From the NCBI GenBank assembly GCA_017628075.1, contig JAGBZV010000169.1:1-35842 (forward strand): a stretch of 35,842 nucleotides of DNA, given 5' to 3'. Made by a program: the position numbers and the translations under genes. This document shows, piece by piece, positions 21,836 through 30,879 of this stretch (the stretch's first letter is position 1; every line of letters begins with the position of its first letter). The DNA comes from Clostridia bacterium. GTDB lineage: Bacteria > Bacillota > Clostridia > Oscillospirales > CAG-272. Under the pieces are notes generated by a model. That model saw nothing but the letters and a program-made list of their open reading frames with translations. It was not told the origin of the DNA and did not search any database.

Positions 21836-22834
21836 TTGAACGCTTCGCCAAGCCGCGGTGTCCCTATGACAGATCGTACCCTCGTGCATCCGGTAAACCT
21901 GCTTGATGCGCGCAAAGATACAGATTCCATTCTTGCCGCACACGGCATCACACCAAAGCATAACGTCCCCCTCTCCGCACATACCACGTTCCGTATCGGA
22001 GGCCCCGCCGCACGCACAGTCAGCCCCACAAGCAAGGAGGACCTCATCACCGTCCTCCGCGCCTGCAGGGAAACCCGCGTCCCCTGTGCCATCGTAGGCA
22101 ACGGCTCAAACCTGCTCTGCCCCGACGAGGGCTTTGCAGGCTACGTCGTCTTCACAGATAGCATGAAGCAGATCACGGCAGACGGCACACGCATGACAGC
22201 CGAGGCAGGCGCATCGCTTGGTGCACTGTGCGCCGCCGCACGTGACCGCGGACTCGCAGGCTTGACCTTTGCCCACGGCATCCCCGGAACGGTCGGCGGT
22301 GCCCTGTACATGAACGCCGGCGCATACGACGGCGAAATCGGAAGCCTTACCACCTCCGTCACATACTATTCCCCCATAGAAGACCGCACTCATACCGTTT
22401 CGGGAAAGGATTGCGGCTTCGGTTACCGTACCTCGTGCTTCCAGGGAGCAAACCTCGTCCTGCTGTCAGCCGTATTCTCTCTCACCGAAGGAAATCCCGC
22501 TGAAATCCGCGCGGAAATGGAGCATATCTCCGCACGCCGCCGTGAAAAGCAGCCCTTGGAATACCCCTCCGCCGGCAGCGCCTTCAAGCGCTGTCCCGGC
22601 CACTTCACCGCAAAGCTCATCGACGACGCCGGGCTCAAGGGCTATACCGTCGGCGGTGCACAGATCTCCGAAAAGCACGCAGGCTTCATCATCAATCGCG
22701 GCGGCGCATCGAGCGCCGACGTCAAAGCACTCATGACACACGTCCAAGCACGCATCAAGGACCTGTACGGTGTCGAAATCGAGCCCGAAATCCGTACGCT
22801 TGGTGACTGTGTGCTGAAATGGACCGAGAAATGA
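21836..22834 (+). CDS. murB: UDP-N-acetylmuramate dehydrogenase
   Basis: A roughly 330-residue FAD-dependent reductase that converts UDP-GlcNAc-enolpyruvate to UDP-MurNAc in peptidoglycan synthesis. FAD-binding and catalytic signatures are FRIGGPA, VGNGSNLL, GIPGTVGGALYMNAGAYDGEI, the YRTSCF segment with catalytic Ser region, SAGSAFKR, and SEKHAGFIINRGGAS with the catalytic Glu toward the C-terminus. It belongs to the short type IIb layout. The start is not obvious: TTG 21836 has TAAGG five bases upstream; ATG 21866 lacks a ribosome site. It leads a four-gene operon with whiA, dnaE and PBP1A. Confidence 0.93.
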   Translation: MNASPSRGVPMTDRTLVHPVNLLDARKDTDSILAAHGITPKHNVPLSAHTTFRIGGPAARTVSPTSKEDLITVLRACRETRVPCAIVGNGSNLLCPDEGFAGYVVFTDSMKQITADGTRMTAEAGASLGALCAAARDRGLAGLTFAHGIPGTVGGALYMNAGAYDGEIGSLTTSVTYYSPIEDRTHTVSGKDCGFGYRTSCFQGANLVLLSAVFSLTEGNPAEIRAEMEHISARRREKQPLEYPSAGSAFKRCPGHFTAKLIDDAGLKGYTVGGAQISEKHAGFIINRGGASSADVKALMTHVQARIKDLYGVEIEPEIRTLGDCVLKWTEK

Positions 22835-22843
22835 GGGATCGAA

Positions 22844-23833
22844 ATGTCATTCGCCGGTAAAACCAAGGCCGCCTTGTGCGGCATCCAAATCAAAAAAATG
22901 TGCTGTCGAACAGCCCTTCTGCTCGGTATTCTCCGCGCCGCAAATCAGTTTTCCGACACAGAGATCCGCTTTACGACGCGCAGCCGTCAAACCGCTCACA
23001 TGACCGTTTCCCTCCTTGTCGAATGCTTTGGCGACATCGAGTCCGCCGGACTCGGAAACGGCGATCAGCTTCTGTCGGTCGTCGGCTACCTCCCGGCAGA
23101 GAGCGAGCCGCAGGAAAAGCCTACCGCTGAGCCGGAGCAGGAAGGCGGCGAAAGCTATCAGATCGTCCTGCGCGGTGCGCAGGCGGCAGCCATCGCAGAA
23201 TGCTTTCCGAGAACCGCATCCGGCTCGTGGGACGCACTGCCGCACGAGGGCAGCCTGTGTGTGCATTGCCGCATCGCATATCTGCGCGGCGTATTCCTCT
23301 CCTGCGGCAACATCACAGATCCCAATGCGTATTATCATCTTGATATGGTCCTGCCCGAGGACGAAATGGCAGAAACGCTGGGCTATTTTTTGGAGGAGCA
23401 GGGCCTCGTCCCCAAGCATACCGCACGCAAGGGAATGCCGGTCCTGTACTTCAAGGACAGCATCTCCATTGAGGATTTTCTGAATATCATCGGTGCACAG
23501 GCTGCCATGTTCGCACTCATGGATGCAAAGATCTATAAAGAGATCAGCAACGACATGAACCGTGTCAATAACTGCGAGATTGCCAATCTCTCAAAGACCG
23601 TCCGTGCCGCGACCGAGCAGTACGAGGCCATCCGCGGCCTGATCGCACGCGGACACTTTGAGCTTCTCCCCGCCGACCTGCGGCAGACAGCCATGCTCCG
23701 CTTTGAAAATCCGGCAATGCCGCTCAAGGATCTGGCCGTGCTGCATAACCCGCCGCTGACCAAATCCGGGCTGAATCACAGACTCAAGAAAATCGTCGAT
23801 TTTGCAACGGAAAGCGAAGCGCCCCCTACATAA
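22844..23833 (+). CDS. whiA: DNA-binding protein WhiA
   Basis: A 329-residue WhiA, a regulator conserved in Gram-positives with roles in division and sporulation. The N-terminal part is a degenerate LAGLIDADG homing-endonuclease fold without nuclease residues (CCRTALLLGILRAA; CRIAYLRGVFLSCGNITDPNAYYHLD). The C-terminal helix-turn-helix domain includes NRVNNCEIANLSKTVRAATEQ and the closing SGLNHRLKKI. An acidic insertion of about 20 residues (PQEKPTAEPEQEGGE) lies near residue 90. It begins nine bases after the murB stop. The usual neighbours rapZ and yvcK are absent; here it is flanked by murB and dnaE. Confidence 0.93.
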   Translation: MSFAGKTKAALCGIQIKKMCCRTALLLGILRAANQFSDTEIRFTTRSRQTAHMTVSLLVECFGDIESAGLGNGDQLLSVVGYLPAESEPQEKPTAEPEQEGGESYQIVLRGAQAAAIAECFPRTASGSWDALPHEGSLCVHCRIAYLRGVFLSCGNITDPNAYYHLDMVLPEDEMAETLGYFLEEQGLVPKHTARKGMPVLYFKDSISIEDFLNIIGAQAAMFALMDAKIYKEISNDMNRVNNCEIANLSKTVRAATEQYEAIRGLIARGHFELLPADLRQTAMLRFENPAMPLKDLAVLHNPPLTKSGLNHRLKKIVDFATESEAPPT

Positions 23834-23855
23834 CCGATAGAAAGGATGTGCCGTC

Positions 23856-26800
23856 ATGGTCGCAGAACAGGACTTCGTCCACCTCCATACCCACAGCGAA
23901 TACAGTCTGCTCGACGGCGCAATCCGTGTGACCGACCTGCCCCGCCTTGCCAAGGAAATGGGCCACACCGCCGTCGCGCTGACGGACCACGGTAATATGT
24001 ACGGCGCAGTCGCCTTTTACCGCGCGTGCATCGCCGAGGGCGTCCGCCCCATCATCGGCTGCGAGATCTACGTAGCCCCAAAATCCCGCTACCTCAAAAC
24101 AGCCGACCGGGAATCCAACTACTATCACCTCGTCCTCCTCGTAGAAAACGAAACCGGCTACAAAAATCTGATCGCGCTCGTTTCGCGCGCCTATACCGAG
24201 GGCTTTTACGGAAAGCCGCGTGCCGACGCAGAGCTTCTTGCGATGTACAGCGAGGGACTCATATGCCTGACCGGCTGTATGGGCGGTTATATCCCCTCTC
24301 TGCTTCTGCGCGGCGACTACGAGGAAGCACGGAACTACGCCGAATGGCTGCGCGATGTGTACGGAGAAAGCAGCGTGTTTCTTGAAATGCAGGACCACGG
24401 CATTGCCCGTCAGAAGGAGATCAACCGCGCCCTGCGTCAGCTCTCTGCCGAAACCGGTATCCCGCTTGTCGTAACGAACGACGCCCACTATCCGCGTCGT
24501 ACCGATGCCGATACCCAGGCAATCCTCATGTGTATTCAAACGAATAGCTCAATGGAGGACGGCAGACCCATCGGCTTTGAAACGGACGAGTTCTTCTATA
24601 AATCCGCCGCAGAGCTATCCGACCTGTTTTGGCGCGAGGAGGAGCAGCAGGCGATGCGCAACACGAAGTGCATCGCAGACCGCTGTCATTTTGATTTCTC
24701 CTTTGACCGCCTGTATCTTCCCGTATACCGTACACCGGACGGCACCGAGTCTGCATCGTATCTGCGCCGACTTGCCCTTGAGGGCTTTGAGGAAAAGCTG
24801 GCACTTGGCACGCTGATCCCTACCCCGGAGCACCCCGCAGACGAGTACCGGGCGCGCATCGACTACGAGCTGCGTGTCATCTGCGAAACCGGCTATGCCG
24901 AATATTATCTCATCGTCTGGGACTTCGTGCACTACGCCAAAAGCGTCGGTATTCCCGTCGGTCCCGGCAGAGGCTCCGGCGCCGGCTCCCTGATTGCCTA
25001 TCTCATCGGCATCACCGACGTGGATTCCATCCGATACAGCCTCATGTTCGAGCGCTTTCTGAATCCGGAGCGCGTCTCCATGCCGGACTTCGATATCGAC
25101 TTCTGCGATACACGCCGCGGCGAGGTCATCGACTACGTCCGCCGCAAATACGGAGAGGACCACGTCGCACAGATTGTCACCTACGGAACGCTTGCCGCAC
25201 GCGCCGCAGTGCGCGACGTCGGACGAGCCCTGGGAATGCCGTACAGCGAGGTCGATACTGTCGCAAAGGCGATCCCGCAGGACCTGCATATTACCCTCTC
25301 CCGTGCGCTGGAAAATACGGAGTTGCGCACAATGTACGACGAATCTCCTCAGATTCGCCGCCTCATTGATACCGCACGTGCGCTGGAGGGTATGCCAAGA
25401 CACGCCTCCACCCACGCCGCAGGCGTCGTCATCACGGATCGCCCCGTATCAGAATACGTTCCCCTGGCAGAAAACAGCGGTATGCCCGTCACACAGTTTG
25501 ATATGGATACCGTTGCCGCCCTCGGCCTTTTGAAAATTGACTTTCTCGGTCTGCGCTACCTGACGGTCATCGCGGATGCCGAAGAAATGATCCGCCTCCA
25601 TACCCCCGATTTCCGCGTGTCGGATATCCCCATTGACGACGAGGCCACCTATGCCATGATCGCCCGCGGTCAGACACTCGGCGTGTTTCAGCTCGAATCG
25701 GGCGGTATGCGCAACATGCTTACCCAGCTCGCGCCGGAAAATCTGGAGATGATCGTAGCGGCCATCTCCCTCTACCGTCCCGGCCCCATGGATTCCATTC
25801 CGAAATTTCTTGAAAACAGAAGGTCTCCGGACCGCATCGTCTACCCCACCGCCAAGCTCGCGCCCATCCTCGATGTCACCTTTGGCGTAATCGTCTATCA
25901 GGAGCAGGTCATGCAGATCTGCCGTGAGATTGCAGGCTATACCTTTGGCCGCGCAGACGTGGTACGCCGCGCCATGGCAAAGAAAAAAACAGACGTCATG
26001 GAGCGTGAACGTCAGGCCTTCATCTTCGGCCAGACCGATGAAAGCGGTACCGTCATCAATACCGGCGCTCTCGCATCAGGCATGACGGAGAAGAGCGCAG
26101 GCGCACTGTTTGATGAAATGGCCGGCTTTGCAAAATATGCATTCAATAAGGCACACGCATCCGCATACGCCGTCACAACCTACCGTACGGCCTATCTGAA
26201 GCGCCATTATCCCGCAGAGTACTTTTCCGCCCTGCTTACCTCCGTCAACGGCAATCTGAATAAGACCGCAGAATACGTCGCAGAGGCGCAGAAGCAGCAC
26301 ATCGCCATTCTCGCCCCCTCCATCAACGAAAGCACCGAATACTTCCGTGCCGTCAGCCATACAACGCCCCACGGCAAGCAGAGCGGCATCCGTTTCGGTC
26401 TGCTCGGTGTCCGCGGTGTCGGCATCCAGTTTGTGAAAAGGATCATCGAGGAGCGAGCCGACAAACCTTTTGCCGATTTCGAGGACTTTGCCGCACGCAT
26501 GGCCGATAAGGAATGCTCCAAGCGGCAAGTGGAAGCACTCATAAAATGCGGTGCCTTCGATGAGCTTCCGCAGCAAAGAAGCCAGCTCATCGCCTGCTAC
26601 GAGGCCATCATCGACAGCTATACCGAGCGCGCGCGCGCTTCCGTAACAGGCCAGCTCGATCTGTTTTCCGCATTTTCCGAGGAAGCATCCCAAACCCGTA
26701 ATACGCGTCCCCTGCAAGGATATTCTTACCCTGCAATCCCGGAGTTTTCCGCACGGGAAAAGCTCATTTTAGAGCGCGAAGCCACCGGACAGTGCTTCTC

Positions 26801-27554
26801 CGGCCATCTGCTTGACGATTATATGCGCCACCTTGAGCAGCTTCATCCCACGGAGATCGGCGAGATCCTCTCGTCCTTTGAGTCCGTCGGTGAGGAGGGG
26901 GACGTCCACCTTACGGAAACCGTCGGCGGCTACCGCGATAAGCAAAGCGTCAGCATCGCCGGCATCATCTCCAAGCGTGTCGCAAAGATCACGAAAAAGG
27001 GCGACAGCATGGCGTTCGTCACATTAGAGGACAGATACGCCGAAATGGAGGTCGTGATTTTCCCCAAGGTGTTGGAAACCTGCGCGTCATACCTGACGCA
27101 CGATACCGCCATATTCGTTTCCGGAACGCTGTCCGTCCGTGAGGAGGAATCCCCCAAGCTCCTCGCCAAGGTCGTCCTCCCCCTGCACACAAACGATACG
27201 GTCACAGCCGGGCCTCCCGCCGCAGCTGAAACCACAGCCGCCAGGCAAAACGCGCCCGACAGCACCGTTACCCCCGCACCGCATCATAGACGACTGTCCG
27301 ATACACCCATTCCGCCAACAGCCAAAACACTGTATCTGCGGCTGAATTCAGTATCACCGACAGATCTTGTCTATGCACACGCTGAAAACCTGTCCCACAT
27401 TTTTTCTGCCGTCGGAAACGGCATCGCCGTCGTATTCTACGAGGAAAGCACCGGTATCTATCACCGCGGCCGCGTTCCCGCCGTAGCTTTGACACCCTAC
27501 GTGCTCGGCAAGTACGAGTCCCTTCTCGGACGAGAAAATGTGATTCTGAAATAA
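23856..27554 (+). CDS. dnaE: DNA polymerase III alpha subunit
   Basis: A 1232-residue replicative polymerase of the DnaE type. The PHP domain opens with FVHLHTHSEYSLLDGA and contains TDHGNMYG. The polymerase core has GPGRGSGAGSLIAYLIGI near 370, the catalytic PDFDIDF near 410 and KIDFLGLR near 558 with the third catalytic Asp. A helix-hairpin-helix region follows, then a clamp-binding QLDLF near 933 and an OB-fold (SVSIAGIISKRVAKITKKGDSMAFVTLED) near 1030. The C-terminal 120 residues follow a Pro/Thr-rich linker of about 35 residues. The enzyme is slightly longer than typical Firmicute DnaE. AAAGGATG precedes the ATG; it is cotranscribed with whiA. Confidence 0.96.
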   Translation: MVAEQDFVHLHTHSEYSLLDGAIRVTDLPRLAKEMGHTAVALTDHGNMYGAVAFYRACIAEGVRPIIGCEIYVAPKSRYLKTADRESNYYHLVLLVENETGYKNLIALVSRAYTEGFYGKPRADAELLAMYSEGLICLTGCMGGYIPSLLLRGDYEEARNYAEWLRDVYGESSVFLEMQDHGIARQKEINRALRQLSAETGIPLVVTNDAHYPRRTDADTQAILMCIQTNSSMEDGRPIGFETDEFFYKSAAELSDLFWREEEQQAMRNTKCIADRCHFDFSFDRLYLPVYRTPDGTESASYLRRLALEGFEEKLALGTLIPTPEHPADEYRARIDYELRVICETGYAEYYLIVWDFVHYAKSVGIPVGPGRGSGAGSLIAYLIGITDVDSIRYSLMFERFLNPERVSMPDFDIDFCDTRRGEVIDYVRRKYGEDHVAQIVTYGTLAARAAVRDVGRALGMPYSEVDTVAKAIPQDLHITLSRALENTELRTMYDESPQIRRLIDTARALEGMPRHASTHAAGVVITDRPVSEYVPLAENSGMPVTQFDMDTVAALGLLKIDFLGLRYLTVIADAEEMIRLHTPDFRVSDIPIDDEATYAMIARGQTLGVFQLESGGMRNMLTQLAPENLEMIVAAISLYRPGPMDSIPKFLENRRSPDRIVYPTAKLAPILDVTFGVIVYQEQVMQICREIAGYTFGRADVVRRAMAKKKTDVMERERQAFIFGQTDESGTVINTGALASGMTEKSAGALFDEMAGFAKYAFNKAHASAYAVTTYRTAYLKRHYPAEYFSALLTSVNGNLNKTAEYVAEAQKQHIAILAPSINESTEYFRAVSHTTPHGKQSGIRFGLLGVRGVGIQFVKRIIEERADKPFADFEDFAARMADKECSKRQVEALIKCGAFDELPQQRSQLIACYEAIIDSYTERARASVTGQLDLFSAFSEEASQTRNTRPLQGYSYPAIPEFSAREKLILEREATGQCFSGHLLDDYMRHLEQLHPTEIGEILSSFESVGEEGDVHLTETVGGYRDKQSVSIAGIISKRVAKITKKGDSMAFVTLEDRYAEMEVVIFPKVLETCASYLTHDTAIFVSGTLSVREEESPKLLAKVVLPLHTNDTVTAGPPAAAETTAARQNAPDSTVTPAPHHRRLSDTPIPPTAKTLYLRLNSVSPTDLVYAHAENLSHIFSAVGNGIAVVFYEESTGIYHRGRVPAVALTPYVLGKYESLLGRENVILK

Positions 27555-27583
27555 CCCCCATCCCAAAGGAAAGGAGCCTGAAA

Positions 27584-30500
27584 TTGCAAATGAACGAAAC
27601 AAACCGTCCACAGCAAACACCAAGCCTGACCGAATCTCCCGCTCAGCCGCAGAGCCCCTCTGCAGACTCCCGGAGCATCCCGGTACAAAAGCTGACACCG
27701 CCCACCCCAAAAACGGCAGCCGACGAAGCCTCCGCTCAGACCGCAGAGATTCCCGCACCGCCGAAGCAGGAGCCTGCAAGCCAAAACGATGCTCCGACAG
27801 AGGCAGCGCCAACCGTCAAAAAGGTGTACGTCAACGCCCCCCCAAAAAAGCGGGAGCCAAATGAAAAACGCATCCATTGGGGCAAGGAGATCCTGCAGGC
27901 GCTCGCCCTCATCGGCAGCGTGATCCTTCGGATGCTGTCGTGGCTGCTCAATATCGTCATGACCGTCGCACTCATCGGTATGATCACCGGCGCCATCGTC
28001 GGCGGCGTATTCGCCCTCTGGATCAAGAATTACGTCGATCCATCCATAGACACCTCGCTTCTGACCACGTCGCAGGATCTGACCACCTGCCTCTATTATA
28101 TGGACTACTCCGAGGATCCGCTCGGCATCCCCGTCGAAATCACCGATCAGCGCCTGCATAGCACGGAAAACCGCCTGTGGGTAGCATATAACGACCTGCC
28201 CCTCGATCTTGTCAACGCCTTCATCGCCGTGGAGGACCACCGTTTCTGGAAGCACAAGGGCGTAGACTGGTACGCCACCATCGGTGCCACCTTCAAGTGG
28301 ATGATTGGCCTTAGCTCGCGCGGCGGCTCCACGATCACCCAGCAGCTCGTAAAAAACATCACCCAGGATGATGACGTTACCATTCAGCGTAAGGTCCAGG
28401 AGATCTTCCGCGCCTTGAATCTGGAAAACCAACGGTCCAAGGAGGAAATCATTGAGCTGTATCTGAATACGATCAGCTTCGGCCAGGGCTGCTACGGCAT
28501 CCGCGCCGCAGCACAGCGGTATTTCAATAAAGACGTATCCGAGCTGAATCTGACCGAATGTGCCGCACTTGCCGCAATCCCGAAATCCCCGACCTACTAT
28601 AACCCCTACCGCAATCCCGAAAACAACGAAACGCGCCGAAACACCGAGGTCCTCAAGGAAATGCTGGAGCACGGCTTGATCACGCAGGCGGAGCACGACG
28701 TTGCCGCCTCCCGTACGCTGGTGCTTGATATGACCTACGACGAGGTCACCGGTACGACCACAAACTCCTGGTACACCGACGCCGTGATTGAGGACGTCAT
28801 TGCAGCCCTGCAGAAGAAGCTGAATATCTCCTACATCGCCGCGTCCACCATGCTGTATTCACAGGGCCTCACCATTTACACCTGCATGGATCCGTTCGTG
28901 CAGGAGACTCTTGAGGAAATCTTTACCGACGACTCCAACTTCCCGCGTGTAGCAAGCGCAGTCAAGCCGGAATGCTCTATGGTCATCACCGATCCCAAAA
29001 CCGGAGTCATTCTCGGTCTGGTCGGCGGCAGAGGCGAAAAGACACTCTCCCGCGCCTTCAATATCGCTACGATGGCAAAGCGCTCCCCCGGCTCCTCCAT
29101 CAAGCCTCTGACCGTATATGCACCCGCCCTGGATGCCGGACTTATCACCTACGGCTCTATCGTTGACGATACGCCGTTCATGTTCAACGAGCGCACCGAC
29201 CAGTGGGGCAATATCCGCTATACGGCATACCCCTCGAACCTTCCTGCCGTCTACCGCGGACTGACCACGATCAATTCTGCCGTAGAACGCTCGGTCAATA
29301 CGATCGCCATGAAGGTTTTGGACCGCCTTGGTACACAGACCTCCTACGATTTCTCTCAGCGCATCGGTCTGGACTCGATCACCGATAGCTATACGCGCGT
29401 AGACGGTGCAGTCCTCTCCGATATCGACTATGCACCGCTTGCACTTGGCGCGCTGACCGTCGGCGTTTCGCCCCGCGAAATGACACAGGCATATTCCTTT
29501 TTGGCAAACGGCGGTATTTATACCGAAGCACGTACCTTCTATAAGGTTTTGGACAAAAACGGTGAGGTCCTCATCGACAACACACCCGAAACCCAGATCG
29601 TAACGAGCGAAAAAACCGCGTCTATCATGACCAAAATGCTTCAGAACGTCGTCAAAAACGGTACCGCAAAGGCAATTACCCTGCAGAAATACGTTGACGT
29701 TGCCGGCAAGACCGGTACGGCGACCGACGACTACGACCGCTGGTTCTGCGGATATACCCCGTATTACGTCGGCTCGTGCTGGTTTGGCTACTCCGAGCCG
29801 CGTACCATCGGTAATATCTCCTCCATCAGCCCCGCAACGCAAATCTGGGATATCGTCATGACACGTCTGCATCAGCCGATCATTGACGAGGCAAAGAAAA
29901 CGGGTGATCCGCTGGAAACCTTCGAGCTTGCAAACGGCGTCGTTACCGCAACGTACTGCGCCGATTCCGGAAAGCTCGTCACAGACGCCTGCCGATGCGA
30001 TCCGCGCGGCAGCCGCGTGGAAACCGGTTATTTCACGCAGGAAACCGTCCCGACCACAGCCTGTGATACCCATATCCTCGTCGATTACGATACCGTCACC
30101 GGAGCCGTCGCGTGCCCGGATTGCCCACCTGAAAACATCAAGCAGATCGCACTCATCCGCGTGGAGGACAGAGATTTCCCCGCAGAGGTCGTTGTGACCG
30201 ACGCACAGTATGTTTACCGCACGTGGACACCGGAGGACGGCATCACCGATTCCAAAACCTTACCGTATTTCTATGCGCTTATAGAGGAGGGCCGCTTCTG
30301 CGGCACCTCTGGCGTGACAACCCGCGTCGTAAACTCCTTCTGCGCAGAGCATTATATAGATCATTCCGAGGATACGGAAACGACGGATCCCGATGTTCCT
30401 GATGTTCCTGATGTTCCTGATGTTCCTGATGTTCCCGACACTCCGGACGTCCCCCCCACGGTGGATACCACCCCCGATACAGAACCGCCCGTTCAGAATC

Positions 30501-30646
30501 CTCCCGACGTAACCGATCCACCCGTTGAGAATCCGGATCCGCCGCAAACAGAGGAAAGCACCGCCGAGGATCCTCCCGCCGAAACCACGCCTCCTGATTC
30601 CGCAGCCGATCCAACCGATCCAACCGATCCCCCGACCAACGAATAG
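27584..30646 (+). CDS. class A penicillin-binding protein (PBP1A type)
   Basis: A roughly 1020-residue bifunctional cell-wall synthase. Residues 1-100 are a Pro/Gln-rich cytoplasmic region; one membrane helix spans about 115-147. The GT51 transglycosylase domain has VEDHRFWKHKGVD near 210 with the catalytic Glu, RGGSTITQQLVKN and IIELYLNTISFGQGCYGI. The transpeptidase domain has the Ser nucleophile in SPGSSIKP near 503, SVN near 570 and KTGTA near 710. The last 100 residues are a disordered tail with six PDV units and acidic/Pro-rich sequence. TTG 27584 has AAAGGAG seven bases upstream; ATG 27590 is the alternative. It ends the murB operon. Confidence 0.93.
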   Translation: MQMNETNRPQQTPSLTESPAQPQSPSADSRSIPVQKLTPPTPKTAADEASAQTAEIPAPPKQEPASQNDAPTEAAPTVKKVYVNAPPKKREPNEKRIHWGKEILQALALIGSVILRMLSWLLNIVMTVALIGMITGAIVGGVFALWIKNYVDPSIDTSLLTTSQDLTTCLYYMDYSEDPLGIPVEITDQRLHSTENRLWVAYNDLPLDLVNAFIAVEDHRFWKHKGVDWYATIGATFKWMIGLSSRGGSTITQQLVKNITQDDDVTIQRKVQEIFRALNLENQRSKEEIIELYLNTISFGQGCYGIRAAAQRYFNKDVSELNLTECAALAAIPKSPTYYNPYRNPENNETRRNTEVLKEMLEHGLITQAEHDVAASRTLVLDMTYDEVTGTTTNSWYTDAVIEDVIAALQKKLNISYIAASTMLYSQGLTIYTCMDPFVQETLEEIFTDDSNFPRVASAVKPECSMVITDPKTGVILGLVGGRGEKTLSRAFNIATMAKRSPGSSIKPLTVYAPALDAGLITYGSIVDDTPFMFNERTDQWGNIRYTAYPSNLPAVYRGLTTINSAVERSVNTIAMKVLDRLGTQTSYDFSQRIGLDSITDSYTRVDGAVLSDIDYAPLALGALTVGVSPREMTQAYSFLANGGIYTEARTFYKVLDKNGEVLIDNTPETQIVTSEKTASIMTKMLQNVVKNGTAKAITLQKYVDVAGKTGTATDDYDRWFCGYTPYYVGSCWFGYSEPRTIGNISSISPATQIWDIVMTRLHQPIIDEAKKTGDPLETFELANGVVTATYCADSGKLVTDACRCDPRGSRVETGYFTQETVPTTACDTHILVDYDTVTGAVACPDCPPENIKQIALIRVEDRDFPAEVVVTDAQYVYRTWTPEDGITDSKTLPYFYALIEEGRFCGTSGVTTRVVNSFCAEHYIDHSEDTETTDPDVPDVPDVPDVPDVPDTPDVPPTVDTTPDTEPPVQNPPDVTDPPVENPDPPQTEESTAEDPPAETTPPDSAADPTDPTDPPTNE
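30388..30441 (+). repeat. 9-bp tandem repeat in the PBP1A tail
   Basis: Six near-perfect units of GATGTTCCT, coding D-V-P repeats. The near-identical codons point to recent expansion by slippage in the disordered C-terminal tail. Confidence 0.85.
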
Positions 30647-30703
30647 GCAGCCGGATGAAAGCCCGCTTTCGTCCATCCACGGCCGATCCTTCATCCAAAA
30701 CGC

Positions 30704-30745
30704 AAGCAGCCCCACGGTATCATCCGTGGGGCTGCTTTGTTTTTG
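30704..30745 (+). terminator. terminator of the murB-PBP1A operon
   Basis: A 13-bp stem (AGCAGCCCCACGG / CCGTGGGGCTGCT) with a six-base loop, followed by TTGTTTTTG. It is close enough to the convergent glycosidase gene to act in one direction only. Confidence 0.9.
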
Positions 30746-30879
30746 AAATAGCGATGGTGCTGCAGCCAAACGGCTTACAGCACCACCGGGGATTATAACG
30801 GCTTATGTTTCTCTTTCTTACAAAAATCAGATGAAATCGTCTTTTAGAAAGCAAAGAAAAATGGATTGCACCGACGAAA

